Assembly: GCA_028554795.2 (NCBI GenBank)
Contig: CM068824.1
Location: forward strand, 157,340,789-157,404,788
Direction: 5' to 3'
DNA from: Sinohyriopsis cumingii
Taxonomy: Eukaryota > Mollusca > Bivalvia > Unionida > Unionidae
DNA: 64,000 nucleotides
Shown here: positions 43,408 to 57,344 of the stretch, in pieces
Numbering within the stretch: position 1 is the stretch's first letter
How the letters are laid out: each line of letters begins with the position of its first letter
Translations under genes and position numbers: made by a program
The notes under the pieces: generated by a model
What the model saw: the letters and a program-made list of their open reading frames with translations, nothing else
Database searches by the model: none
What the model was told of the DNA's origin: nothing

Positions 43408-43795
43408 TGTCGTTTAAGAAACCAGATTGGCTAGGAGTCAAACGTTGGACACCACCGAGACTAGTATTTAAACCCCATTTAAAAAAAATATTCAAGGATT
43501 ACCAAACGAACTACAAGAAAAGCTCTACAAGGACGTTTTGGCAGGAACTTGCCTGAGTAAAATCTCAACGGGTGATTGTAGAACGTTTGTGTCGAGAAAT
43601 TCACAAGAGGAAAGTCAAAAAAGTCAACAAAGCGTGTCAGATTTCTCCGGATTAACTGTGCGTTCATCCTATTATTCCGCTTCAGACCGTTTAAATCAGA
43701 AGATTTTATTAACATTCTTGACCGTTATCCTGAATGCCAGTGGTCAGAAAATGACTCATTATGTTCATTACTTTCGCTCGAGGAGAAGATTTTAA
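43408..43795 (+). pseudogene. Small gene with LPNEL motif (first of two)
   Basis: ATG 43408 (MSFKKPDWLGVKRW) leads, with a shift inside an A-run near 43480, into NIQGLPNELQEKLYKDV and a Ser-rich region. The NI-Q/R-GLP-x-E pattern returns in the next gene (43816). It resembles the start of an F-box (LPxEL...I/L) only loosely. No copy 1 counterpart is in the window. Confidence 0.4.
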
Positions 43796-43815
43796 ATAAA
43801 ATAATACTGACTGAC

Positions 43816-44076
43816 ATGATCATGGATACTTTGCAAGAGAACATTCGTGGTTTGCCTGTGGAGATAAGAGAATGCATTTACCGAGAGCTGGTCAAAATAT
43901 AAGTGAAAGGCAAAGAACAATTGCATCCGTTACGTCACCGGTGTTTAAACCACTGGTGCCTGAATGCTATAAAAAGACTGAATCGAGATGAAAGTGATTG
44001 AGACCTGATAGAAGAGCTCTTCAGAAAGGAAATCAAGACGGATAAATTAGAATGGAAGGAGAAGTACAGACTTTAG
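43816..44076 (+). pseudogene. Small gene with LPVEI motif (second of two)
   Basis: ATG 43816 starts a frame with MDTLQENIRGLPVEIRECIY, interrupted by TAA 43900 and a TGA near 43999, then a charged end. Tandem to, and patterned like, the previous gene. F-box-like at best; function unknown. Confidence 0.4.
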
Positions 44077-44081
44077 AAACA

Positions 44082-44120
<39 letters not shown>

Positions 44121-44266
44121 AGCAGCAGGAACCTGACAGAGGTTTTGTCGACTGCCGTGTAGACACCAAAGAGTTCTCCTTCTCTTTCCTAAGAAACAGA
44201 CGTATCCTGTGGGAAAGCCTGTTGCCAGACGGGGACGCAATCTTAGATGATCCAAGATTGCCATAG
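44077..44266 (+). other. End of the last copy 2 transcript, with (GA)n
   Basis: A GA run (44084-44119) lies in a frame-like stretch ending DGDAILDDPRLP and TAG 44264-44266, 18 nt before the stem-loop. The upstream part of this frame is unclear. Confidence 0.3.
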
Positions 44267-44284
44267 CTCCTCGTCCACAAAAAC

Positions 44285-44300
44285 AGCCCTTTTCAGGGCT
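44285..44300 (+). terminator. Histone-type 3' stem-loop at the end of copy 2
   Basis: AGCCCTTTTCAGGGCT: the first G-C pair has become A-T on both sides, so the 6-bp stem is kept. The 3' flank is ACCAAA. GAAAAAATA follows after 11 nt, then TTCAATTGCC. Confidence 0.75.
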
Positions 44301-44339
44301 ACCAAATACTCGAAAAAATAGATACTAATTCAATTGCCA

Positions 44340-46726
44340 ATGGTATGTTAGTAAGTTAAAAAAAATAGAAGTTTCCTTATAAGCACTTCATTTCTTTATC
44401 TTTGTAAGAATTGTGTCAATAAGCACATCATTTCCGTACCTTGTCAAATAGTCAGTGAGTTTTAATAGTAGTTAGAGTTTATAAGTAAAAGATGAGTAAG
44501 TGTTTCTTTAAGTCCACGTGATCTATGTACTGATATATTTTAAACATGTGCGAAGATAGGAAGAAAAAATACGTAAAATATTTCACCAATAACGTTCTAC
44601 ATTGAAGCATTACAATGAGATATCACCTTACCAGAAAGATCCATTTCGATTTATGGTAAAACATTATTTGGTTCCTGACCTGAACATGAATTTGGTGAGT
44701 GCTCTACCTTCCAATTGAATATTATACCGATTATAATACCCGATAAACACGAAACGGATGACGAAAGAGACAACGCATTAATTTCCGTTTTGCGAACAGA
44801 CACAAACAGGCAGTACACCCATACTTTTACCTATCTACACGTATACACCTCATCGATAGATAAAAATATTCATGTGATGCTAACATTAGCCGGTGGTTTC
44901 CTGCCTACTGTCAGGGACGTATCTCATAGGCTTAAATTCCTGATTTAATACCTTTTGACTCGAATATTACGTTTTTCTTTGCTTTGAAATTGTAAATAGC
45001 TAACTCATTAAAACGTAATCCCAGTATGACAATACAACGAATAAGAACGATACGGTTCGATGCTAATACCATACAAGCTAAGTTGTAGTTTGCTTTGATG
45101 TAAGTGACCTTACACCATACCTGTCCACTTTCACACAGGGAGGTAAAAGAAACCTCCCGATTTTTGGGGTCGCTCCACGCCTACCTCCCGATTTCATAAT
45201 ATCTTCCTATTTTTGCAGAGAACTCCCGATTATTACATTATGTCTTCGATTTGCATTTCTTCTAAACAAGAAAAGACCTACATGGTCTGTTTTATCACCT
45301 GTGAATTATTGTTGTGACGAACTTACTTTACTATAAAGAATTCGCTTCTTCACTAAATAGAATGTTACGTTTAAACATTATTCACGTAAATCATGGATTT
45401 TTTCTCACCTCTACAATAATACAAAAATAAAAAAAATAAACCACAAGGAAAAAGTAAACCACAATAAAATCGTCCACAATTAATTTCAATCCCAAGAATG
45501 ATCACTATGAATGATGTAACTCCATTTCCTATAAAGCCATTTCCACGAAAGAAACTTACACGAATGAACACCTGACATTTTTATACCGTATATACCAATG
45601 ATAATTGCCATCGTTAAATTAAAAGAAGTAATGAAAATAAATACCACGCAGCAAATGGGTCCTTAAAAAACTAATTCAGAACACATTTTTTCATAATAAA
45701 CAATACTAAATGCTTTACGAGTTGACAATAAGGGAATAAGGTTGAATATACAAAGAGGGGAAATAGTTGCCACATGTACGGTACCATGAGGCTGGCTATT
45801 TTGGTATCTTGAGCTCAACAAAATTTTGAATCCTTTATTTGCCAATCAAATGCTGGAGCTTGCGTAACACGCAATGTTGTAGAACGTGGTTTCTTTGAAT
45901 TATGACGGAGGGCTAGTCATTTTCACAAAAATGTTGCATTGATAAGGATTAACTTTTAATTAGTCGCGCTGGTTTTCTTGCTTGTTTATTTAAGACTTAT
46001 CTTTTGCTATTGTGCAGTTGGACCACAGCTGACCAGAATATGAAAATAGGGAAAATGTTAAATTATTTTATTTACGTGCCTTGTACAATTAAACATACTT
46101 GCCTTTTTAAAAATATTACCTCAGTTTGTAGGATCGTTTATATCATTGAAAATGAGTAACTCGTGAGCGTGTGATTCAAAGTAATTGCAACACCTATTAA
46201 GGACTAGCTGAAATGTTATCGGGAAGAATGCAATTTAGTCAAAACAATGAATAAAGCAAAATCTGCATCTATTATGTTTGGGAATAGGTAAGGATTTAAG
46301 TGATGCTATGCATGTTTTGCACTATGTAAATACTGTCCATTATAGTTCAGCATGGTCTCCCTAGTAAACTCAACTAACCCGCGAATTATGAAGTCTGTTT
46401 GTACCTTTAGTTAACTTCGTGTTGGAGAAATCAGAAAATATGCACATGCAAAATAATAACAAAATCAGTCATAGTAATGTGTAGCAGTTTAATAATGGTT
46501 GGGTTACCGAAAGATACTCTTTTCTTACATGCCTATGTCTTAGGACACAGAATAAAAAATATTGTTTCGTGTCCCAAGATTTACAGCCATTACAGTATTC
46601 AGCAAAAGGACCTAAAAACTGTAAAGTTTACACATTGGCCCACTGATAAGCCGATCTCCCTTTCTTCCAGGACATTATTTAACCTAACTCATTCGGCTTA
46701 TACTCAAGTATACACGGAATATATAT
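44340..46726. other. AT-rich intergenic, half of a dispersed duplicate
   Basis: 44533-44960 is repeated in diverged form at 47444-47790 (for example GATATATTTTAAACATGTGC and CCTGACCTGAA...GGTGAGTGC). A hairpin GGGAGGTAAAAGAAACCTCC lies near 45140. No gene seen. Confidence 0.45.
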
Positions 46727-46747
46727 CTATATCTATCTATCTATCTA

Positions 46748-46839
<92 letters not shown>

Positions 46840-46867
46840 GAGACAGACAGACAGAGAGAGAGAGAGA
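46727..46867. repeat. (ATCT)n-(TA)n-(GA)n compound microsatellite
   Basis: Three simple repeats in a row, the same TA-to-GA order as at 10231. Confidence 0.95.
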
Positions 46868-48800
<1,933 letters not shown>

Positions 48801-49505
48801 ATATGGGTAACGTCTTGCTACCACGTTGAGCAGAAGATAGACATTTGGTGCCGTCCAATGGCTTCCATTAGCCAACACATTTGACATTTCTAGTATGATT
48901 CTGGTCATCATATTCAAATACATTTCTTACTATAACATCTAATTTTGGAATTTAGTCATTAAGCGTTTACCTCCACTCTACCCATCAAAATCCTATTTTT
49001 TCAAACTCATATATAATTATATCTAAATTATATTAATAACTTTCTCACAATTTGATTTATTTGTATTATTAAATTTAAAGCTCAGTCTAAAATAGTTGAT
49101 AATATAGGTACATTTTTAAAGCACTGAATGCCAAATAGAACAAGGGAAATTTATTGTTTTCCTTATAAGAGGGATTACAGTATATGATTGTGTATGGTTC
49201 TTATTCCAATACAGATATATGTAAACGAAACACATTGATATATTATAGTTGAGATTGATCACTAAAAATATTGGTTAACGAACTTCTTCTACGTTACAAA
49301 AATCTACATTTTCTTATGAAATGTTCTCTGTTTCTCAACTACGTTTCTGATATGCTTAAGTGAAGATCTACGGGTAGTTTTCTCCCTCATAGAAACATGT
49401 TAAATTAGTTTGAATATAACACTTGCACTTTTGTATGTCACAGAAACTCATTGATCTCGAAGAAATCTTGATCAATTTATTTATCTTTTTTTCCTCGTTC
49501 TCCAG

Positions 49506-49684
49506 TGATAGACTGCGATCGGTCACTGAATATCCCTGGTAATAGTACAAAATTGTATTCAACGGGATTAGCCCTAAACACGGATTACAAATGTACCATT
49601 CAAATTATATGCACTAATAGGCTTATCTACACACATAACGGCGATAACATAGGCGATGGACAGATATTTTCAGACGAAATAAAC
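49506..49684 (+). pseudogene. Possible decayed sushi-like exon
   Basis: Acceptor CTCGTTCTCCAG. The frame has IDCDRSLNIPGNSTK and YKCTIQIICTN, recalling the start of a CCP module in phase 1, but the third and fourth Cys are not in place and the only GT near the end is in the wrong phase. Since 48.5 kb resembles the receptor's last intron, it may be a remnant of a duplicated receptor gene. Confidence 0.3.
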
Positions 49685-49739
49685 GTGATTTCAAACTATT
49701 TTCTTGTATTTTTGTTGTTATTAAAATCATAGATGGTGT

Positions 49740-50796
49740 TTTATATCAGACCTAAATACGAAAAGCATCCATTTTGTCGGTGTGAAATAAAACATATCCA
49801 AGATTCAACCTCTAACTTCTACTAGTAAATGTTCTAGCAAATTGGTAATATAACAGCTTTAAAAGGCATCTCGGAATAATAATGACTTTAACGTGCGAAT
49901 TAAAAGGGAAATTCTAAACATATACTTAAGAAGAAACAGATTTTATCTGGTAACCGGCTAAAGATGTCGCCATGAGGTGTTACTATGGTAGCTCCAACAT
50001 TGTCTCCATCATTTGAGTCGTCTGTGTATATGAACGTATGGCCATGATTTTATGATCTAATTACACCAAAAGTACCCTGAGAAAAGACAGGAGTTATTGG
50101 GGACTTCTTGAAGAGTCAAAAGAGCCAATATTGAATTTAGGGGCGTTTCATAACAATGGGCTTGATTTTGAAAATGTAGAATTGTGCAGTTTTTCCAACA
50201 TTGAATGTTTCTGTTTCTATGTGAGTACAAATTTCTTCTGGCGAACGGTTGAATGAAAGTCTGGTTTCTGAACACAGAAGGGTATTTAATACGGTGATAA
50301 AGGCTATATCGCATGCAGGATTAGGTAGATTAGAAGATGGTTTGATAGTTTACTGAAGAGTCATTTTTATCTGAGATAAAGTGATGGTTCCTTTTTAATG
50401 TGACATTCTTAGGACCAGGTTGTAAATGCTCCTAGATAAACTCAAGTCAATATTGGATAAAAAAAAAAAAAACATCTACAGGTAAGATTGACACCCTGAT
50501 CAGTACAGAATCAAGCCATACGAATGTTTACATCTTACTAAAAAATATAACCAAAATAAGGTTTACCGGTATGCTAATCATTCTGTGTTAGTCATGCATG
50601 ACTATTTTACACATATCCATGAGGTATCTAATGTTTAGAGGGAAAGTTAGTTTGTGGTACAGAACAAGTCCAAAAGGTTTGCCTCCTCCAGAACAAGCAT
50701 AAGAGGAAACTAAAAATAGTATTTTGAGTCATCATAAACTCAGTGTAATTGACATAAAGTGCATCCAAACAATTTTAGATTTATAGCCTCGTTTTT
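49740..50796. other. AT-rich sequence
   Basis: A poly-A run at 50460-50472; otherwise nothing recognised. Confidence 0.4.
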
Positions 50797-52741
50797 CTTC
50801 TGACCATATCTAAATTAAATTCTATCATATCTGTGGTTGACGTTAATTAGTATGCATACTCGTTGATTTATAGCAGATCAAACGGTCGTCGACATGTAAA
50901 GAACTTTCTGTTTCTACTTAAAAAGATTTCACACTGTTATAAATTTTATGTTGAATGCAATGGATGACTATGTGCTGTCCTAATGTTCATCAATATCCTT
51001 GGGAGAGTTTTCTGAAAAGGTTGTCCCTGGCGAATCTCTTAAATTTCTATATTTCTACACATTGAATAAAACGTTAGGTATGCGACTTCCAGACCTATAC
51101 TGAATAGTTAACTCATTACGCCATCTTTCTATGTGGTGCCATAAGCAACCACCAAATCGAAAGGATGGTATCTATATTTTGTTCTTTATGGCAGGTTCTC
51201 TTCGTAATTCTTAAAATCTGAGCAGTTGGTATGTTGATCTTATTTGGCATCTTAATCTGCCAATATCTTGTTGGATAAAAGACATTAGAAACATCTGTCA
51301 TTTATCGTTTATTCCATACTTTAACAAGAAAAACTTTTAATGAGTAGGCAGTTCGTTTTAAAATCTCGTTTGTGGCATCGCTCCGTGTTGTAGGTAGCAC
51401 TCGAACCTACAGTACAGAAACTTTGAATTCGATACAGTAACCACCGCGGCTACAACGGCAGTATTTGCAACATTCCACTTCTGCGTATTCAATTGAAGGT
51501 ATGTGCTTTAGAATTTAAGTCTACATACAAAGCAGTAAACACTTTCTTTTCAAACCATTTCCTGGGTATCTGCATCCGAATGAGAATACTGATAAACTCT
51601 GAGGTTGAATTAGCTTATTTGATTATATGTCTTCAACTGATAGAGTAAGACTTTTCGATAAAATATTACCACCAAATCAAAGGCCCAGCATGGATCCTCA
51701 TATTCTTGAATAAATCACAATTTACTTTATTTGTCGAACTGAAACATAAATACATCAAGCAGGAAAGAAATATACTGTTATAACCTCCGTTTTATTCTGA
51801 TCATATCTAAATTAAATTCTATCGTATCTGTGGTTGACGTTAATTAGCATAGATACTCGTTGATTTATAGCAGATGAAACGGTCGTCGACATGTAAAGAA
51901 GATTCTGTTTCTACTTAAAGAGATTTCACACTGTTATAATTTTTATGTTGAATGCAATGGATGACTATGTGCTGCCCTAAGGTTCATCAATATCTTTGGG
52001 AGAGTTTTTTGAAAAGGTTGTCCCTGGCGAATCTCTTAAATTTCTATATTTTCACATTTTGAATATAGCGCTAGGTATGTGACTTCCAGACCTAGACTGA
52101 ATAGCTAATTCATTCCGCCATCTTTCTATGTGGTACCATAAGCAGTCACCAAGTCGAAAGGATGGCATCTACATTTTCTTTCTTTGTGGCAGCTACTCTT
52201 AGTAATTCTTAAAGTCTGAGTAGATGGTATGTTGAGCTTATCTTGCCTCTATATCTGCTAGTAGCTTGCTGGATATAATATATTAGAGATATCTGTCGTT
52301 AATTGTTTATTCCATGCTTTCCCAAGAACAACTTTTAATGAGTATGCAGTTCATTTTTAAGTCTCGTTTATGGCATTGTCCAGTGGTCTAGGTAGCACTC
52401 GAGTCGGCAGTACAGAAACTTTACGTTTGATACAGTAACCAACGCGGCTACAACGGCAGTATTTGTTACATTCCGCTTCTGCGCATTCATTTGAAGGTAG
52501 TTGCGTTATAATACCTACATATAAAGCAGTAAACACTTTCTTTTCAAAACATTTCTTGGGTGTATGCATCAGAATAAGAGTACCGATAAACTGTGAGGCT
52601 GAATTCGCTTTTTTGATCATACGTCCTCAACACCAAATCAAAGGCCCAGCATGGTTGCTCATATTCTTGAATAAATCACAAATTACAGTATTTGTCGAAC
52701 TGAAAAATAAATACATCAAGCATAAAAGAAGCATACTGTTT
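50797..52741 (+). repeat. Tandem duplication of about 1 kb
   Basis: Unit 1 (50797-51780) and unit 2 (51794-52741) align over nearly their full length with roughly 10 percent mismatches by eye; both start TGAYCATATCTAAATTAAAT and end AAATACATCAAGCA. Confidence 0.9.
51387..51456 (-). repeat. tRNA-like segment inside the 1-kb repeat
   Basis: 70 nt on the minus strand with a perfect 7-bp acceptor-like stem (GTTGTAG/CTACAAC), an A-box-like TAGCCGCGGTGG and a T-arm GTAGG-TTCGAGT-GCTAC with one mismatch. The anticodon arm is not convincing. The unit 2 copy (about 52390-52460) is more decayed. A SINE head or tRNA pseudogene. Confidence 0.4.
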
Positions 52742-53869
52742 ACGTTAAATTTGTATAGAGAATGATATACAGCCGACATATGCGTTAGATAATATAATAG
52801 ACATTCAGAATAAGATCACCTTAAGATTACATTTCACAGTTGTCACTCACATGAATACCATTATTTGTCAGTTCTACCTTTAGCTAGGTCAGAAACAAGC
52901 GAATATGAAGTTCATAAGTGTATATAATGTAGTGCCTATACGAGCATACGAACTAATTATTCAACATGCAGTATAAATAATGCACATGGAAATAATATAA
53001 AGGCACTTAGAAGGGCATTTGTACAAATCGTTTTCACTCTCAATGAATAATTTCAAGTCGATCAGCGTAAACTACAATGACACACCGTTGATTTCCATCA
53101 TTCTACAGATCTCATGACCAATTCTAAGTGTTCTTTATGTTTATATTCTCGGTTTAACATTTGTCCATAATTGTGTATTGAAAGAGTCCTTCGTAAACAA
53201 CATATCACATTGCTGATATTTTTGTCTATGATTGTAATATTCTATTTTAAGATAATGTAATAGGTTGACATTGAGTTTTGACCTTGGAAGGGTCTCGTAG
53301 GCATAGCTGCTTTTTGTCTTGCTTATAATTTATAAATAAATTTTTAATTGAATTTTATTTCATGCTCTAGCCTTAGAATGCTCTAGACGATAATTTATTT
53401 ACGAATTTGACATAACAATTATCAACATCCTGGTAATTTTAGTGTTTCTTAGAATTTATGTAAGGTTCTGAAGTAAACCAAGTTCCTCATTCCTACTTTA
53501 AATGCAGTTGTGTTCAGATATAATTTGAGAAATCCTTTATCTTAAAATCATTTCTTGGAATTAAATTGGGCTCATGACATTTTGGGCATAATACAAATTT
53601 GGGATTATTTTGAATTCATTCAAGGACATTCTGGATTATATCATTGTGATATATCAAGAACCGTTGCAATATCAGCTTATTCAAGACAATTGGCACATCA
53701 GCACATACAATACTGCAATTCAATCAGAAAACTATAGTTTTGAACTTGTGGTAGTACTTTTATGACCGTTTGGGATTTAATTCACAATACTTAAAGATCC
53801 TTTCAAATTGTCACTTTGCATTCCGTGTACAACAATTGTCATTTAAATGATGTCGTCATGAACAGGAGA
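52742..53869. other. AT-rich intergenic sequence
   Basis: Nothing recognised. Confidence 0.4.
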
Positions 53870-53879
53870 AAACAGATTT

Positions 53880-56410
53880 GCCTTGATTGACATCTCTGCG
53901 CTGTCAAAACCTCCGCAGCCCAAGAAAGGCGATGGAACTGGTTCCGTGTTGCCGAAAACACTTTACAAACTGATCATTAGACCGACCGGATGCTGCAAAC
54001 TCACTGTTGCTAAATTTGACTACGCAATGGTTAACGTGAGATCGGTCGTAGGTGATTATGCTATCCGATGACGACCAGTCGTGTTGCCAGACACTAAACA
54101 ATTTCGCTGACGCGCTTTAATCAAAGATGTAAGACGAACCAAATTTGTAAGATGAAATCACACGTGCAACAAAGTTATTAGGGGCAATTGAAACATGTTG
54201 GCATTTCGCATGAATGACGCAAACGGCATCGCAAACCTCCATTGGACATGGTGCGGCGCCGACCCCATGTGGGAGAACTTTGAAATATGTTTGTGCGGGA
54301 CACCCAGGACTCATACGGTTTCGTCACGATCGACTGTACCGGTGAACCGCGAAGCTATCTCACCACCTGGAATTATTTGAAGCAGGTTCAGATATCCTGG
54401 GATAAAGACATGTCATTGTTGTAAAATAAACTCATTAAAATTTATCCATAATTATCAATACGAGTACCAGATTAGAGATCCAGACGAGCAAGGGTAATTC
54501 AATTTCAGGTTCATAACACATTTCGGTATTTTCTTCCATGCCTGGCATTATCTGATAGCTCTTACGCGCCGACGACGATGCTAACCACTACGACAATGAC
54601 AAAGTCGGAATTGTCAACAATAGATTCATGGCATTTTCAGCATTTACGATATTTGGTCGATGAAAGATATAAAAGCATTTTTCAGACAACGTACTTCTCT
54701 CAATAATTTTCAGTTACTCCAGTTACAGAGATGATTATGCAAGGTCCGCTTGCCCGTGCCTATAATGTTGCCAAAGTCACAAGTGACCATACTGGTCATG
54801 CTAGATACAATGTTGTCGTCGGCAAAAACAATGCGGTCACCGAAGACAATCGTCATTTCAGTGGCTGATTCCTGTAGCGTCGAGACCAGCTTAATGTACC
54901 CTTACACTTTTCTTGCACAATTTCATTCCAATACGCATTCGGGTTTGGCAGAGGTTTCCCTAATATTATTTTTGGCACCAAACATACTTCCACGTCGATG
55001 ACTCAATTTAGCATGATAATATCGTCGCCAATGGTCACGTTCAGTTATCTAAACTAACGCTTTTGATGTCCTCATTGAGGTAATTATTGACAACATAAGA
55101 GCTTTGAAGCCTGGCGGTAAATGTAAGGTTTCGTATTTGGTGATAATCACAGACTCGCAACAAAGACGCGTCTGATACGAATTCTCATAGCAACTATGTA
55201 CCCAACAAGGCATTAGCGCACCGCGGCATTTGTTTGTGGCATTTCAAGTAGTAGACAATCTGAACAACCGCCTGAAGAATCCAATATCATTTGAAAAGCT
55301 GGCAGTAAATGAGGTCTCGATAAGATTAATTGGCCACCAAGAGCCCACAGAAAACATTTGACTTAGCTATGACGTCAATCGAATCGCGCGTGAGTAGTAT
55401 AATCAGCTGTTGAAATACCCTCAACAAGGCCGAATGTTGACACAGGCTTGCAGATTTTCCAGAAAGACCGTGTAACGTTTACTTAATTAATTACGTTTCT
55501 CTCGAGCATCCAGACGTAGTTAAATAGTCCTTTGTGGATATATACTTCAATGTACGCGTTGGAGATGCCTCCAATCTTCCACAGAACAGATGTTTAAACG
55601 TTTCTTGTAGCTGTTGGGATCGAGTGACCGAAAAGAGATTCATTGACCCGCCTGTAGAACTGTCGCAGTGGTTTACGTAAACTCGTAATTGAATTTGTAA
55701 TAAATATTTTAAATAAAATGTTATAGCAGCAATACCTTGTCGCATAAAACCGGGTTCAACTCAAACACATCTCGACTCCAATAGAAGAGGAAACTGGAAT
55801 TCAATCGAAACTTTGCCAGGACATGCTACCCGGGAACGCATCACTGATGGAAAAGCCAACACCGATGCAACGGTTTCAAGCAGCCAAAGTCAACAGGCCG
55901 GAATTGTTCTTAGTAGTTTGCGGCCGAGGACGCAGGTACTCACAGTGACTACAGCGCTGCGGACAACGCAGTTGCTAAAATAGTTGCGTTAGGGCAAAAT
56001 TCGTTTTCCAAATAGAGGAAACGGTCATCGACTATCAGATCGGACTTGGAGCTCAAGTGTCTGGTTGTGGACGCTCGAGAACAACTGAGTTATTTTGATT
56101 TACCCGAGCTGACATAATCAAGCACTTCCATGGCTGCATATGCAGAACCCAAAATCAATTTTTCTGGTGGCAACTTCGATGCTTCCCTACGACTGGGACT
56201 GGCGTCATCAACTTGGATTGGAAATGACTGGTTCGCGTGCGCGTCGAGGCCTGAACATATTTTATATATTGATTAGTACGGACCAAGCTGATTATTTATA
56301 CAGAAGCTTCACGTCAAGAAACGTTTCTGGGAGCTGTTCAACCACTGTTTTATTCAATTCTTCCGTTGCACGCCCAAACAGACAAGACAATATATACAGA
56401 TCCTACTAGG
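53880..56410 (+). pseudogene. Unassigned Polinton fragments, possibly capsid genes
   Basis: Many short frames in changing phase, for example ALIDISALSKPPQPKKGDG (53885), WTWCGADPMWENFEICL (about 54240), AFGFGRGFPNIIFGTKHT (about 54930) and NEVSIRLIGHQEP (about 55310). The position relative to integrase and PolB, and the look of the 54930 fragment, suggest jelly-roll capsid proteins, but I cannot assign them firmly. Confidence 0.35.
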
Positions 56411-56524
56411 ATCCTGCTAGGACGTACAACAAGATATATGGTAAGTCAGGTCTGTGTTACATAGTAAGTTCATAAGTAGTATAGGAACAACAATGGGGTT
56501 CAGGCTCACCTATGTTATAATGGA

Positions 56525-57134
56525 GTGAATCCCCACAAAACTATACAAATGTGGCACTGGCTTACTTGTGGGTGTTCTGGCTCACTTTTTTATTTTATTA
56601 GAGGTGTGTTTTTTAGTATAGTGAATATGTCTCTTTCGCGTTATAACTGGCATGTGGAGCAGTTAGGTCTGTGCAAAGTGAGCATTGATCCAAAGTGTGA
56701 CTTAAGATGGCAGGAGTCTAATGCATGGTTGAAGTGTGCGAAGGAGTTGATAGCGTATGAGAATAAGGATTTGACTTATGTACCTGAGATAATTTATTGC
56801 GATGAGAGTGAGGAGGAGAGGGAGTGGTAGAGCGTAATTGGTCATCCGCGTCCAGTGCAGCTCTACAATCTGAAGTAATACATCACTTGTGGAAGTTCTG
56901 GCTCACTTTTGTGTTTTTTTATCAGAGGTGTGTTTTAGTATAGTGAAGCTGTCTCTTTCGCGTTATACCTGGCAATTGGAGAAGTTAGGTCTGTGCAAGG
57001 TGAGCCCTTATCCAAAGTATGAAATAAGATGGCAGGAGTCTAATGCATGGTTGAAGAGTGCGAAGGAGTTGATAGCGTATGCGAATAAGGATTTGACTTA
57101 CGTACCTGAGAGTGAGGAGGAGGAGAAGTGCTGA
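56525..57134 (+). CDS. Tandemly duplicated small ORF in the Polinton block
   Basis: Two neighbouring open frames (to TAG 56828 and TGA 57132) share nearly the same product: SLSRYNWHVEQLGLCKV versus SLSRYTWQLEKLGLCKV, then RWQESNAWLK-x-AKELIAY in both and an acidic end. The first has ATG at 56627 before SLSR; in the second this codon is CTG. The unit is about 315 bp, including the flanking 'GGTCAT..GCGTC.AGTGCAG' sequence. Both stay open although nearby genes are wrecked. No family is recognised; it may be a late-arriving or still-constrained gene. Confidence 0.4.
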
Positions 57135-57344
57135 AGCGTAGTTGGTCATAAGCGTCTAGTGCAGAGCTACAATCTGCAGTATTACATCCGAAATAAGCGG
57201 AAGCGTTTTCATTTGCCAGAGCTCCAGCGAAATGAGTTTGATTAATGGATGATTAAAGTGACTCGAGTGCAGTCGACTGCAGCTAGCATGCAGCGAATCG
57301 TTAAGCTGTTTCTGGATAGAGAGTGATGGAGGAGTACGATACGA

